A DNA stretch of 64,000 nt from Mimachlamys varia (taxonomy: Eukaryota > Mollusca > Bivalvia > Pectinida > Pectinidae). This document shows positions 48,012 to 59,230 of the stretch, piece after piece. Positions within the stretch are counted from its first letter, which is position 1. The number at the start of each line of letters is the position of its first letter. The notes beneath the pieces are model-generated. The model did not search any database. It saw only the letters and a list, made by a program, of their open reading frames with translations, and was not told where the DNA came from. The DNA lies in NCBI GenBank assembly GCA_947623455.1, contig OX392527.1:48404401-48468400 (forward strand), given 5' to 3'. The translations under genes and the position numbers were made by a program.

Positions 48012-49265
48012 TTTGACTTCTTGAGTAGCTGTCACTCGTCAGTCACAGTTCGATGCATCCATGGGTTTAGTAAGCTTGTGCAAAAGATCCGCTAACATTT
48101 TGATTTAAAACTAGCCAAAATTTAACCTCCGCTTACAATATGCCTACTGTCAGAAGACCAAAGTCTTCCAGGTAGTTCCATATATATATATATTAGTTTG
48201 CTGTAAATGCAAAATAGACGAGTTTGTCCAATACATTAACACATAAAAAGAACAGTAAAGCTAACCAAGCTTTCACAACTTGAGACACCTGTTAGCTGGG
48301 CTGCAGAGCTCCTTGCTGTAGGTCAAAGGTCCCCGCCACGGCCGGTAAAAAAAAATCAAACGCTTTCTACCCTCTGGCAGAATATGGACTAGCTAATTAA
48401 GTCAGGTATGGGACAAGTATTCTGTATTTTAGGGTTGAAAGCATGACTCCGAAATCCGTGAGTGCCGTGTTTGTTTTATGCATTTGTCAAGATCGAAGGC
48501 GAACGGGACACATGCCTTTCACTACGATAGTGAATGATTGGAGAACATACTTTTTTTTTTCGTTAACTGTTTTTAATATTTCCTTTCAAACGATGTTTTT
48601 GAAATACCTAAACATTTTGGCACGGACGTAAGTAAATTAGCAATCTTATTCCGTACTTTTGGCTTCACCTTTATTGACCTCGCATTACGTAATGTAAATC
48701 ATCGGCGGATTTTGCCATTGAAAATTTTCGATTACATGATAAAACAACATTTCCAAACTAGAGACTTCTTTTAACATCTGCATTATAGCCTCGTGTTACG
48801 CATATACAGTACGTTAACTTAGCAATTGTTAGCTTGCGTATTAATTGTTTTATTATCCATTTTCACCTGATGATCTGACGTGAACGTTAACAATACGACA
48901 CGACACGTTTTACGTCTGTATTATATTTCATAAAAAACACATATAAAGTGTAGGTGTGTATAACATTCAGTTATCCTGGACTGTCGGTGTTCACTTCACA
49001 GTAGTAAGTAGCAGATAGACTTAATCCCCAACGCTCAAGCGCGCGCTGGGAGCGGGATCCCGCGACTTTGCTCAGGTGATTACTCCGAGGGGTTTTAATC
49101 CCCTCCGCTCCGGCGGCGGCTTTAGCCCGCGGCGCGTTTGAGTACCAAATCACCTGAAGCGTACTGTACATTCCGGATAACTGCATTTTTTCCTTTTGAA
49201 TGAAATTGTATTTAAAAACATTTTAGTTAAAACAATCGCTTTTTGAATTACTTTGTATTAAACTA

Positions 49266-49532
<267 letters not shown>

Positions 49533-49561
49533 TCACCAAACACCTTACAAAACATTGTAAA

Positions 49562-49646
49562 CCCATTTACCCCTGAAGACATATTTGAACTCTTTCAATT
49601 CAAAGGCTGGATAGTTCATTTTGAAATTACAGGGATGAATAAGTTA
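49562..49646. repeat. Palindromic short element (family P), copy 6
   Basis: 'CCCTGAAGACATATTTGAAC' at the left and 'TTACAGGGATGAATAAGTT' at the right, in intron 19 just upstream of exon 20. Confidence 0.85.
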
Positions 49647-50330
49647 AACACTAACAAGATTTTGATAATAACTTTATAATATTCAAAGGTTAAAATTACA
49701 ATGAGTACAGTACACATCCATCCTTTCAGAAGCCATCTGTAGACCAAATTTTGTATCAATGATGCATAAACTCTAGAAATACAATACGTCATTAAGTTAA
49801 CCTGGTAGTATGTATTATTTGTGTATGCTTTCTTTCACAAAATGAATCTGCATAGCAAAATTATATCAATTGAACCATTAACTCTTGCATTCTACATTAG
49901 CACAAGTCATGATCAATTTTAAATTTCTATATATTTACTGCACTGATATTTGTATTTCTACTTGAAAGTTTAGTGAAAAACAGAAGAATTTGAAAATGTA
50001 ACTTGAAACATTGGCATGTTCCTCATGACATCGTTCCAAATACAAAATTTAAGTTTTATTCTATTTCACATACAAACACATAACAATCAATCAGTATTTT
50101 TACAGAGATGCCCTGAATTAAGGCTATGGTTAGAGGACCGAGGTCCGATGACACTTATCAGCACACTGCAGCTTGAATGTTCATTGATACTTTACCTCAT
50201 GTTTGGTCAGCTGCTTAACAGCCCAGCACGGCTAGGTCAATTTTGTTTGTCTTTGATTCCTCTCAGATCATCAGGACTGATTAAGTTTGATCTAATTATA
50301 TCAAAAAAATGTTCAAGGTGACCGACCTAC

Positions 50331-50422
50331 CTCTCTGTGAGCTCTGATGAACTCCCTGGAGTCTTCGCGCGCCCATGGAGGGAGCACGACATCGTGCAGC
50401 TGGACACCACTCTGTTTACAAC
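50331..50422 (-). CDS. WDFY3: WDFY3-like exon 19: BEACH domain
   Basis: Encodes 'CKQSGVQLHDVVLPPWARED' and 'SREFIRAHRE', the BEACH strand containing the conserved LPPWA motif. Acceptor TATGTAG, donor GTAGGT, phase 1 to 0. Confidence 0.95.
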
Positions 50423-50833
50423 CTACATAGAATAATGATGGCGGCATTCAATCTTACAGCATTTACATTTCTTTAATGAAGATCACATCTTTATATTTAA
50501 ATTCTGTATTGCATTTGCCTAGTTTATGATTTTAGCAAACCAAATTGTAATCATAAACTGTATACTACAATTTAAAGTGAAAAGGTCAATGTATGACTAC
50601 CAGAGTCACGTCACGCTGAACAAATTATGGTTATATCAATGATTTCATTCGCAAATAATAATCAATTTCCTTTTAAGAGCATAAACGGACGACATTCTAT
50701 TTATCTGTCACCCAAATTGTATTCATATCGACTGCATATTACTATTTGGTAACAGTTCAATGTTTAAATGTTTCATCTCTAGAAATGACAACAAAATATA
50801 AAATTTGTTTTGAGGAAAGCCACAAAACTGTTA

Positions 50834-50992
<159 letters not shown>

Positions 50993-51119
50993 CTAGTAAG
51001 GAAATAAAAAGATTGATTTTGAGCAAAAATAATATACTTTTATCAAAATCCTATATGTGTTGGCTTTATACACGCATTAACAATAATTTTACCACAGTTT
51101 CTTTAAATGTGCTGTAGCC

Positions 51120-52440
51120 AGGCAGACTTGTTGATGGAGGTGTGTTACCTGGAGACTGAGAGTATTACCTGGAGACTGAGGAAGTGTTACCTGGAGACTG
51201 AGAGTGTTACATGGAGACTGAGGAAGTGTTACCTGGAGACTGAGAGTGTTACATGGAGACTGAGGAAGTGTTACCTGGAGACTGAGAGTGTTACATGGAG
51301 ACTGAGAGTGTTACATACAGACTGAGGAAGTGTTACCTGGAGACTGAGAGTGTTACCTGGAGACTGAGGAAGTGTTACTTGGAGACTGAGAGTGTTACCT
51401 GGAGACTGAGTGTGTTACCTGAGATTGAGAGTGTAACATGTAGACTGAGTGTGTTAGCTGGAGACTGAGAGTGGTACCTGGAGACTGGGAGTTACATGGA
51501 GACTGGGAGTGTTACCTGGAGACTGAGTGTATTACCTGGAGACTGAGGAAGTGTTACCTTGAGACTGAGAGTGTTACATGGAGACTGAGAGTGTTACCTG
51601 GAGACTGAGGAAGTGTTACCTGGGGACTGAGAGTGTTACATGGAGACTGAGAGTGTAACATGAAGACTGTGAGTGTTACCTGGAGATGGAGTGTGTTACC
51701 TGGAGATGGAGTGTGTTACCTGGAGACTGAGTGTGTTACCTGGAGACTGAGAGTGTTACCTGGAGGCTGAGAGTGTTACCTGGAGACTGAGAGTGTTACC
51801 TGGAGATGGAGTGTGTTACCTGGAGACTGAGTGTGTTACCTGGAGACTGAGAGTGTTACATGGAGGCTGAGAGTATTACCTGGAGACTGAGAGTGTTACT
51901 TGGAGACTGAGAGTGTTACCTGGAGACTGAGTGTGTTACCTGAGATTGAGAGTGTAACATGGAGACTGGGTGTGTTAGCTGGAGACTGAGAGTGGTACCT
52001 GGAGACTGGAAGTTACATGGAGACTGGGAGTGTTACCTGGAGACTGAGTGTATTACCTGGAGACTGAGGAAGTGTTACCTTGAGACTGAGAGTGTTACAT
52101 GGAGACTGAGAGTGTTACCTGGAGACTGAGGAAGTGTTACCTGGGGACTGAGGAAGTGTTACCTGGGGACTGAGAGTGTTACATGGAGACTGAGAGTGTA
52201 ACATGAAGACTGAGAGTGTTACCTGGAGACTGACAGTGTTACCTGGAGATGGAGTGTGTTACCTGGAGACTGAGTGTGTTACCTGGAGACTGAGAGTGTT
52301 ACATGGAGGCTGAGAGTGTTACCTGGAGACTGAGAGTGTTACCTGGAGACAGAGTGTGTTACCTGGAGACTGAGAGTGTTACCTGCGGGATGAGAGTGTT
52401 ACCTGGAGACTGAGAGAGTTACCTGGAGACTGAGGAAGTG
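51120..52440. repeat. About 20-bp minisatellite repeating the exon 17 donor, about 65 units
   Basis: Core unit GTTACCTGGAGACTGAGAGT with variants (GGAAGTGTTACC, GTAACATG, GATGGAGTG). On the minus strand this is CTCAGTCTCCAG followed by GTAAC, identical to the end of exon 17 ('LSLQ') and its 5' splice site. Blocks of several units also recur as a higher-order repeat (about 51400-51660 against 51920-52210). The whole first part of intron 17 is thus made of donor-like copies. Confidence 0.95.
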
Positions 52441-52529
52441 CTGAGTGAAGGGCTCCATCCTGAGAAGGTATGAGGCCACGATCATGGCCGACGAGTAGTG
52501 GGTCCCATAATGGTAGGGCGGGGTCTCAC
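52423..52529 (-). CDS. WDFY3: WDFY3-like exon 17: BEACH domain
   Basis: Encodes '[20 protein letters not shown]' and '[13 protein letters not shown]', the conserved HYGTHYS motif of BEACH. Acceptor TGTCCCAG, donor GTAACT. The true donor is the rightmost member of the minisatellite, so the exon end itself is repeat sequence. Confidence 0.95.
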
Positions 52530-53220
52530 CTGGGACAATAACATTTAACATGTACAATAAATAACTAACATTTAGTACACATGTACTGAACAAATTCATT
52601 GAACTGAAGGCTTTTCCATAATGAACCATTTGGAGGCAATTTTTCAGAGATCCCACCACCCATCATATATCAAAAGGGATTTAACATTAAGAATAGCATG
52701 CAGATCTGGTTTTATATATTAAAACAGGTGCCTTCCTCCCCACACGATTAATTATTGAATAGGCTTTATCTATCCCACCCCTGGACTTCAGGAATTGTTT
52801 AGGGGTAACACCAACAAAACTTTATTAATAATTTACATTAAAGCAATAGACTTTCTTGAAAAGAAACCCAACCATTGACAGTATAGATTTATTTTGGTGT
52901 CCCAGGGTTAGGGAGATTTATTTTACAGAGATAGCCCTCATCTTTGATCTGGCACAAAAATATACAGAGATAAACCAAAGCATTTTCACTGAAAGTGGCC
53001 TGACCTAATAAAGGGTAACCAACCTTCAGAAATACCACTGAGGGTGATTTATCTTCCTTTCATATATTCTATTGATGTTAAGTTGTTTTCAAAATTTCAA
53101 ATTTATAGCTGTAATGATTCAATAGATATTAAGTAAATCTTCCAAAATAGGACAAATTTCATTTTAACAAGAGTTCCTGAATGATTAATATGTTTCAGCA
53201 GTATTAAATGAAACCCCCAC

Positions 53221-53338
53221 CTTGAGGGTCATCCCAGTCCTGGTAGCGTTTTCTGAACTGCTTCAGTCGGTCAGGTGTCTGGGCCCCCATGGGTTTAGAC
53301 AGATCACGGAATGTCTCTGACTTGTATAGGTCCAACTC
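53221..53338 (-). CDS. WDFY3: WDFY3-like exon 16: BEACH domain
   Basis: Encodes '[20 protein letters not shown]' and '[12 protein letters not shown]', the BEACH stretch [10 protein letters not shown]. Acceptor TCCACAG, donor GTGGGG, phase 0 to 1. Confidence 0.95.
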
Positions 53339-54337
53339 CTGTGGAAGACAAACAATGTCAATGAAAACAATTGTTTTGTACAATACTGTAAAACATGGCT
53401 ATTTTGAATTATTTTTAGAGAAAATTTGCTGACTAAGGATTTTTACTGTCAAACTTTATTAAAATTTTTGAAATGAATATGACCTATAAAACACGTTTAT
53501 AACAAACACACATACCGGTACAACAAATTCATGGTTATAAAGTAGTGTTTTTGATTCCCCTCCAGGCACCCGAACATCTGGGCCCAGTTGTTCAAAAGAT
53601 GATTCTTTTTATTCAGTATTTATCATTTTTTTTTTACCTTTAATTATTCTGTCAATATAAAAGGTGCAAGCTCACAATTTTGCATGTAAAGTGACAGTAC
53701 TTAATACTTGATATCTTGGAAATTGTAATTCAATCCATGGTTTGGTCTTAAAGTCATAGGAGAATTAAATTTGCATTAATCCCCATTTGAACAACTGGGC
53801 CTTGTATGTTATATACATATAATGAACAAATTTCCTTGGTCCTCAGAGATTCTTTATAAATGAGTTTTACTGCTTAGTGCTATATATATAGAGCTGTATA
53901 AACGACTGATAAAAAAGACACTGCCTGTATATATAGCTGAATTGTAATGAATGTGGTGGCATATGACGGTATACGAGGGTGGCGAACTTAACGAGAGAAT
54001 TATAATAGAGGGAAATCTGTTCTAGAGGTTAAGATGGCGGTATGTGAGGGTGGCATTAGATTTGGGTGGTGATAGGTCGAGGGTACACTGTATATATATA
54101 TATTATTTAATAGATATCATTTTTGACAGTATAAAGTTTGCCTGATGTGGCAGTGAATTAATAGCATCAATGTACAATTAAAATCGAATAGCCAAGTCTG
54201 GGAAGACGAGTGTAATATTTAACAGAAGTCATTATATGATGTTCCAATACATCCGCTCATTTGAAACTCATGTTTGAGACATCTTTGATAAGGAAATAAA
54301 TATCATAAATCTAAATTGATGAAGAAATCATTTTTTA

Positions 54338-54708
<371 letters not shown>

Positions 54709-54876
54709 TTATAACTTTGCTTTATGGTCATTATAATATGAAAACTGACAAAAAATAGCATATTTCATTCACACTCTGAAAACCAAGAAACCATACAAAA
54801 TCAGGATACACAATATAATATCATATATAGAATATATAATCATGTTACACAATACTAATTAATTATAAATACTTAC

Positions 54877-54931
54877 TTCCCATCTTTGCGTGACTGACTT
54901 CTCACCAATCAAGTTGCTAATTAATCCAGAT
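54877..54931 (-). CDS. WDFY3: WDFY3-like exon 14: PH-BEACH junction
   Basis: Short exon: 'GLISNLIGEKSVTQRWE', which in the family leads directly into the 'RGEI.NFQYL' start of BEACH. Acceptor TTCCACAG, donor GTAAGT; phase 2 to 0. Confidence 0.93.
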
Positions 54932-55344
54932 CTGTGGAAAATAATTATTACGTCATTGTTATTAAAGAGTAGATATTGTAATCATGTTATTTAAACTTTT
55001 CACGCTTTACTTTTTGGCAGACCTTCAAAAAGCGAGTTATACACTCAAATGATTAAAATTGTTTCAAGCTAATCAATTTGAAATGTTGACCGAGTTTCAA
55101 AACAAGCCTGGGAAATTGATCAAATGCTTTTGATAATTCAAGATTTTTATTTTGCTAGTGAAATCCAGTTCATGTCAAACATTCTATCAATATAAATTGA
55201 AAATATCTTCCTATAATTTTTTATTTAAAATAACTGCATCAGTTTAACTCTTTTCGGTGTTGTATTAAAAAGCAAATCTAAATAATTAATATAATACCAC
55301 TTTAGAATGATACTGATTTATGAACAGCTTCCTGCAGTACATAC

Positions 55345-55428
55345 CCTGCTTCCACCTTGGCACTGTGTTTCTGCCCCGACACAGACTGCTGGGCATTGTC
55401 CGTCATTGAGGTCGCCACTGCCATAAAC
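55345..55428 (-). CDS. WDFY3: WDFY3-like exon 13: PH-BEACH linker
   Basis: Encodes 'FMAVATSMTDNAQQSVSGQK', then a polar stretch. It corresponds to the variable linker between the PH-like and BEACH domains. Acceptor GTTTCAG, donor GTATGT; phase 2 to 2. Confidence 0.9.
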
Positions 55429-55912
55429 CTGAAACACCGGGTAACAAAGAACCATAGGTTTTGTAACATGTATCAGCTATTCTCAACGATGTTCACTTGA
55501 TCAGATCTGCCTATAGTTCCTTGTATTTAACTGCTTTAAACATTTTTAGTGGTCAATACAGAATCTGAAAACTAATTTAAAATGAAATATCATTTTCGGC
55601 TAGAAAGTTGTTCACTGGCGGGACTTTCAGACTTCTGAAAAAGAGTCTCCCAATTTTCCCTTTTCTGGAGCAGCCTTAATCATGAATGAAAAACATTCAA
55701 ACCTTGTTATTTTGAATTCAGCAGGACCATAGGAAAACCGGGTATTCAAGTTAAGTGGGCCAAATGTTAAGTGTGAAGTTTGGCTGGACTGATAAAATAG
55801 TTCAAATTAAAATGGAGTATTTGAGTTAAATGAGTTTGAGATAGCAAGTTTTGACTGTAACCACAAATATTTTTTGTAAATTATGTAATTAATTTCCCCG
55901 GTCCAAACTTAC

Positions 55913-56059
55913 TTTGCATAAACTTTGTTCCTGAGTTTCCTTGGGAATGCTAGTAAGTAGTTCCTCCCGTCCGCAGAGAAGAATTCCACTGCTATGGGCT
56001 GTAGTAAATACCTCCGCTTGTGTACCTCTCGTATATCTTCATGGGCAAACTTACTACAT
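55913..56059 (-). CDS. WDFY3: WDFY3-like exon 12: PH-like domain
   Basis: Encodes 'FAHEDIREVHKRRYLLQPIA' and 'VEFFSADGRNYLLAF', the end of the PH-like domain with the strongly conserved KRRYLLQPIA motif. Acceptor GTCTGCAG, donor GTAAGT. Confidence 0.96.
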
Positions 56060-56490
56060 CTGCAGACAAAACATTTTTTCATCAGAAATGCATTTGGGGT
56101 GGTTGTTTGGTGCAGAAGATAGTGCAATCATCTGTCACCTAGATGATGGTGGATTATGTCCCCGATCGGTCGTGAAAACGTTACGAAATTACCAACCCGA
56201 CCACATGAGTTTTCTTCTGGTACTTTGGTATCCTCCCACATTCAGACCCCCCCCCCCCCCATCATGCCAAACAAGAGTGATCTCATCACTTGTTCCTTAC
56301 AGTTTATTAAGTTCAAGTTTTAAACAAAGATTCCATTTTGTTAAATTCTTATATCAAATGCACATGTAGATATTAAAAAATATATACATATTGTAAATGT
56401 TCAGCAATATAGTTATTACTGTCTGAACACAGGACTTTTGCTTCTTGGCTGGAAGACCAGTTCAGTAATTCTGCAGCTATTAGAACTTAC

Positions 56491-56547
56491 ATTCGTTTCT
56501 GTGAACCTGTGCCTTTTGTGGTTTTTGGGATGATTGGATCATGAAGA
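56491..56547 (-). CDS. WDFY3: WDFY3-like exon 11: PH-like domain insert
   Basis: 19-codon exon 'LHDPIIPKTTKGTGSQKR' between conserved PH segments. Acceptor ACTTGCAG, donor GTAAGT; phase 2 to 2, so skipping it would keep frame. Confidence 0.88.
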
Positions 56548-56636
56548 CTGCAAGTACAAAAATAAAATATAACTGTAAATAACAATATTGAAAACATCAA
56601 GAAAACAACATAAACAATTTGAAATAGTTGTTAGCC

Positions 56637-56720
56637 AATTCACCCTTGAAATTTCCAAATAAACTCTTCCAACCTCTGAACTGGAAGAGCTCAAATATGT
56701 TTTCAAGGGATCAATGAGGT
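56637..56720. repeat. Palindromic short element (family P), copy 7
   Basis: 'AATTCACCCTTGAAATTTCC' at the left and 'TTTTCAAGGGATCAATGAGG' at the right; opposite orientation to copy 8. Confidence 0.75.
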
Positions 56721-56924
56721 AAAAGTTTCTACATAAGATATCATTCATAACATGTTCTTTCAATCATGACATCTAAATTTTCATTGGAAATGAGAATTGA
56801 TTGAAAGGTTCATCGTAACAGCCAATCAATGCAAAAATGAAATTTCATCGTAACAGCCAATCAATGCAAAAATGTAATTAAGACCAGAAAAGAGAAATAC
56901 AACTCTCTCTACTAGTACCAGTTA

Positions 56925-57010
56925 ACACATTTACCCCTGAAGACACATTTGAACTCTTTCAGTTCAATGGATGAAATAGTTCATTATGAAGTTCCAGGGG
57001 TGAATGATTT
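56925..57010. repeat. Palindromic short element (family P), copy 8
   Basis: 'TTTACCCCTGAAGACACATT' at the left and 'TTCCAGGGGTGAATGATTT' at the right. It ends 22 bp from exon 10. Confidence 0.88.
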
Positions 57011-57031
57011 GACGTTACAGCATACACATAC

Positions 57032-57180
57032 TCTGGAGGTAGACTATCAATGTCGCGGATCTCGCGTGTCCTCAGCATAGTAAAGCCGTCTATTACGTAG
57101 AAATGTTCCCGGCCAAACAGCAGCAGGCCTTCTGCCGTATCCAAGCCCAGTATTCTTGCACATCTGAAGATGTTGGTTAT
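57032..57180 (-). CDS. WDFY3: WDFY3-like exon 10: PH-like domain
   Basis: Encodes 'FRCARILGLDTAEGLLLFGR', 'EHFYVIDGFTMLRTREIRDI' and 'SLPP', a conserved PH-like module. Acceptor TTAACAG, donor GTATGT; phase 0 to 2. Confidence 0.96.
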
Positions 57181-57639
57181 CTGTTAAGGAAAAATTTTGA
57201 ATATATATATAAACCTTCTCATTGTAAAATTTTCTTAAACAGAAATGACAGAATATTCTTTCTTTCTAATCTTAAAAGTTTCTTAAACAGAAGTAAAGGA
57301 AGGCTTTTTTTTTTTTTTTACAATTTTGAAGGAACATTTTTTAGAATGTATAACAACGCTTCATGTATAAAGTTTACTTTCTGTTTAAGATATTGTTATC
57401 TTAAGAAATGTAAGCTAGCTATTTCTGGGTTTTTTTTGTGACATATAATTTTGATACCAAAGAATACCCCTTTTCTGGTTCTATGCACCAATCCAAACTA
57501 CTAGTGACACTATTTGTTATAAATTCTGCACAATTTCTTTATTTTATCATCAATATTAAAGACGTAATTATTATACATTTTACCAAGTGACTGGTTGAAT
57601 ATGTTCACTTCAAATATTTTTTTAATCAGTAGTTTAACC

Positions 57640-57700
57640 TTCCCTTTCCTCGCGTTCACCCAGGGGTGAAAGAGTTAAACTTCCCTGTACCTCACCTTCT
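57640..57700. repeat. Partial copy of the exon 9 end in intron 9
   Basis: 'CCTCGCGTTCACCCAGG' (about 57650-57664) mirrors 'TCTCGCCTTCACCCAGG' at the end of exon 9, and both are preceded by 'CTTCCCT'. Short and diverged, so less certain than the other donor duplications. Confidence 0.6.
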
Positions 57701-57904
57701 CGCCTTCACCCAGGATCCTTAGGATGGTCTGGTTGTTGTCTGATTTTCCACCAGCGTGCACCTCTGTTACATTTTCACCGGCATTCTCCTGATTGTCCGG
57801 TTTGTCCATGTCGCCCTCCGTTGTCGTCTCGTCAAGGTCATCATCGGGCTCTGCCGACTTCTGCTCACTGGAGCGTGGTAGTAATTTCGGCATGCTCAGC
57901 ATAT
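57696..57904 (-). CDS. WDFY3: WDFY3-like exon 9: acidic linker and PH-like start
   Basis: Encodes 'MLSMPKLLPRSSEQKSAEP', a run of Asp/Glu/Thr, then 'NNQTILRILGEGEK', the helix that opens the PH-like domain in ALFY. Acceptor TCGTGCAG, donor GTGAGG; phase 1 to 0. Confidence 0.92.
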
Positions 57905-58318
57905 CTGCACGACCACAGGAACAGTATTAATTGCTAACACATATATTCAATCTGATTTCTTCTGTCAATGAAATTGGTTTCTTTATAATTAATGTCACTG
58001 AGAATGATTCTTACCATCCATGTTTTAAAAAAGAAAAAAAATTGTACCCCAAAAGAATAAAGAAAATAAAATATTTTAATGATTCTTATCATCGTTGCTT
58101 TCGAAAAACTGATTTTGTACTTCAACACAATAAAGACCTAACCATTTCATTCATATTTTAGGGGAGATAAGCTAAAACTTCAATCTTTTGAAAATTCATA
58201 ACCTAGAATGATCAGTTCAAAATAAAGATAAATTTTTCTACTCATAAATTAAGAAGAAAACCTTGCACTAGATGACATCTTAAGACTGATAATGTCATAC
58301 CTATGTTACAACACTTAC

Positions 58319-58490
58319 CAACTGGAGAATTGTCCTCATCTTGTCCGCCTCCGGAATTCCCTGTAAGTCCACTATCCACACCCATCTGTATGGGTAGTAT
58401 CTCCTTGCCATGCTCCACTAGAGTCTGTGGCCGGTAACGTTCGTAGTATTCCTTGCTATCAAAGCTCATGGCTACCTTGTACTTCAGAGG
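58319..58490 (-). CDS. WDFY3: WDFY3-like exon 8: linker before PH
   Basis: Encodes 'KVAMSFDSKEYYERYRP', conserved in the family, then a Gly/Asp-rich disordered stretch. Acceptor GTTTCAG, donor GTAAGT; phase 0 to 1. Confidence 0.92.
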
Positions 58491-58828
58491 CTGAAACACC
58501 AGACAACAAAAGGGGGATATATAAACCCTATAGTATATGATTGGGTGGTGCAATGAATAACACACTCGCCTTTCACCAAGACTGCCACGGCTTATTCCCC
58601 GATCAGATGTGAAAAAGGTATGGAGATACCTGAATGACAACCTGGGATTTCTCAGGGGATCTCCTATTTTTGTGAATGTAAAATTTTGATGGCAGGTTTT
58701 AATATTCATTAAAACCCAAAAGAGATAATACCTGGAAAAGGAATATAATGTCTACATAAATATACCAAGACTTCATTGGTAACAGACAAATGCGAAGGAG
58801 AATTTTTTTAACCAAGTGTAACACTCAC

Positions 58829-58911
58829 GCTGTCCTCCATGTCAGGTCTGTAGGGGTAGTGTTGAAAGAAGATATCATTCTTTACCATTTTCTTCCTCAT
58901 ACGACATGGAC
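58829..58911 (-). CDS. WDFY3: WDFY3-like exon 7
   Basis: Encodes 'CRMRKKMVKNDIFFQHYPYR', a stretch conserved in WDFY3 and other BEACH proteins just before the PH domain. Acceptor TTCTGCAG, donor GTGAGT; phase 1 to 0. Confidence 0.95.
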
Positions 58912-59230
58912 CTGCAGAATAACATTTTTCAATTCAGTCATTTGTAGTTAAAACATTTCAATATTTAGTCTTGCTATTTAAGCCACCATTATCCAAACAG
59001 TATTTAAGGTGATAGAGGAACCCTTATTTTACAGATTATTGTCCTTTTCACAAGTTCAAGCATTTACTAATAAATCTTGTACTATCAAAATAATAAGAAT
59101 GATCTGAAAATGATGTGATTGAGACCACAGAGGCAATCCACCATGCAAGAAACATTATTTTGTAATTAAGAATGAGTCTGATGCAGAGTATCAGTGAACT
59201 TAACTGAGGCTAATCTCTTGAAAGTATCTA

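Larger units (their letters stand above)
44721..49166. mobile_element. 4.4-kb region bounded by inverted repeats and TA, in intron 20
   Basis: The left end CAGTACGCTTCAGGTGAT continues 'TGGTAGTCAAACGCGC' and is mirrored at 49125-49166 as inverted repeat (about 40 bp with few mismatches). TA flanks both ends (44719-44720, 49167-49168). Both subterminal regions are GC-rich, unlike the AT-rich intron. No transposase found; the interior has two nested palindromic elements. Either a large non-autonomous TIR element or two inverted copies of one smaller repeat. Confidence 0.65.

Noticed and set aside
51107..51325. Plus-strand frame with repeated 'TWRLRKCYLE'
   Set aside because: Translation of the minisatellite, antisense to the gene.
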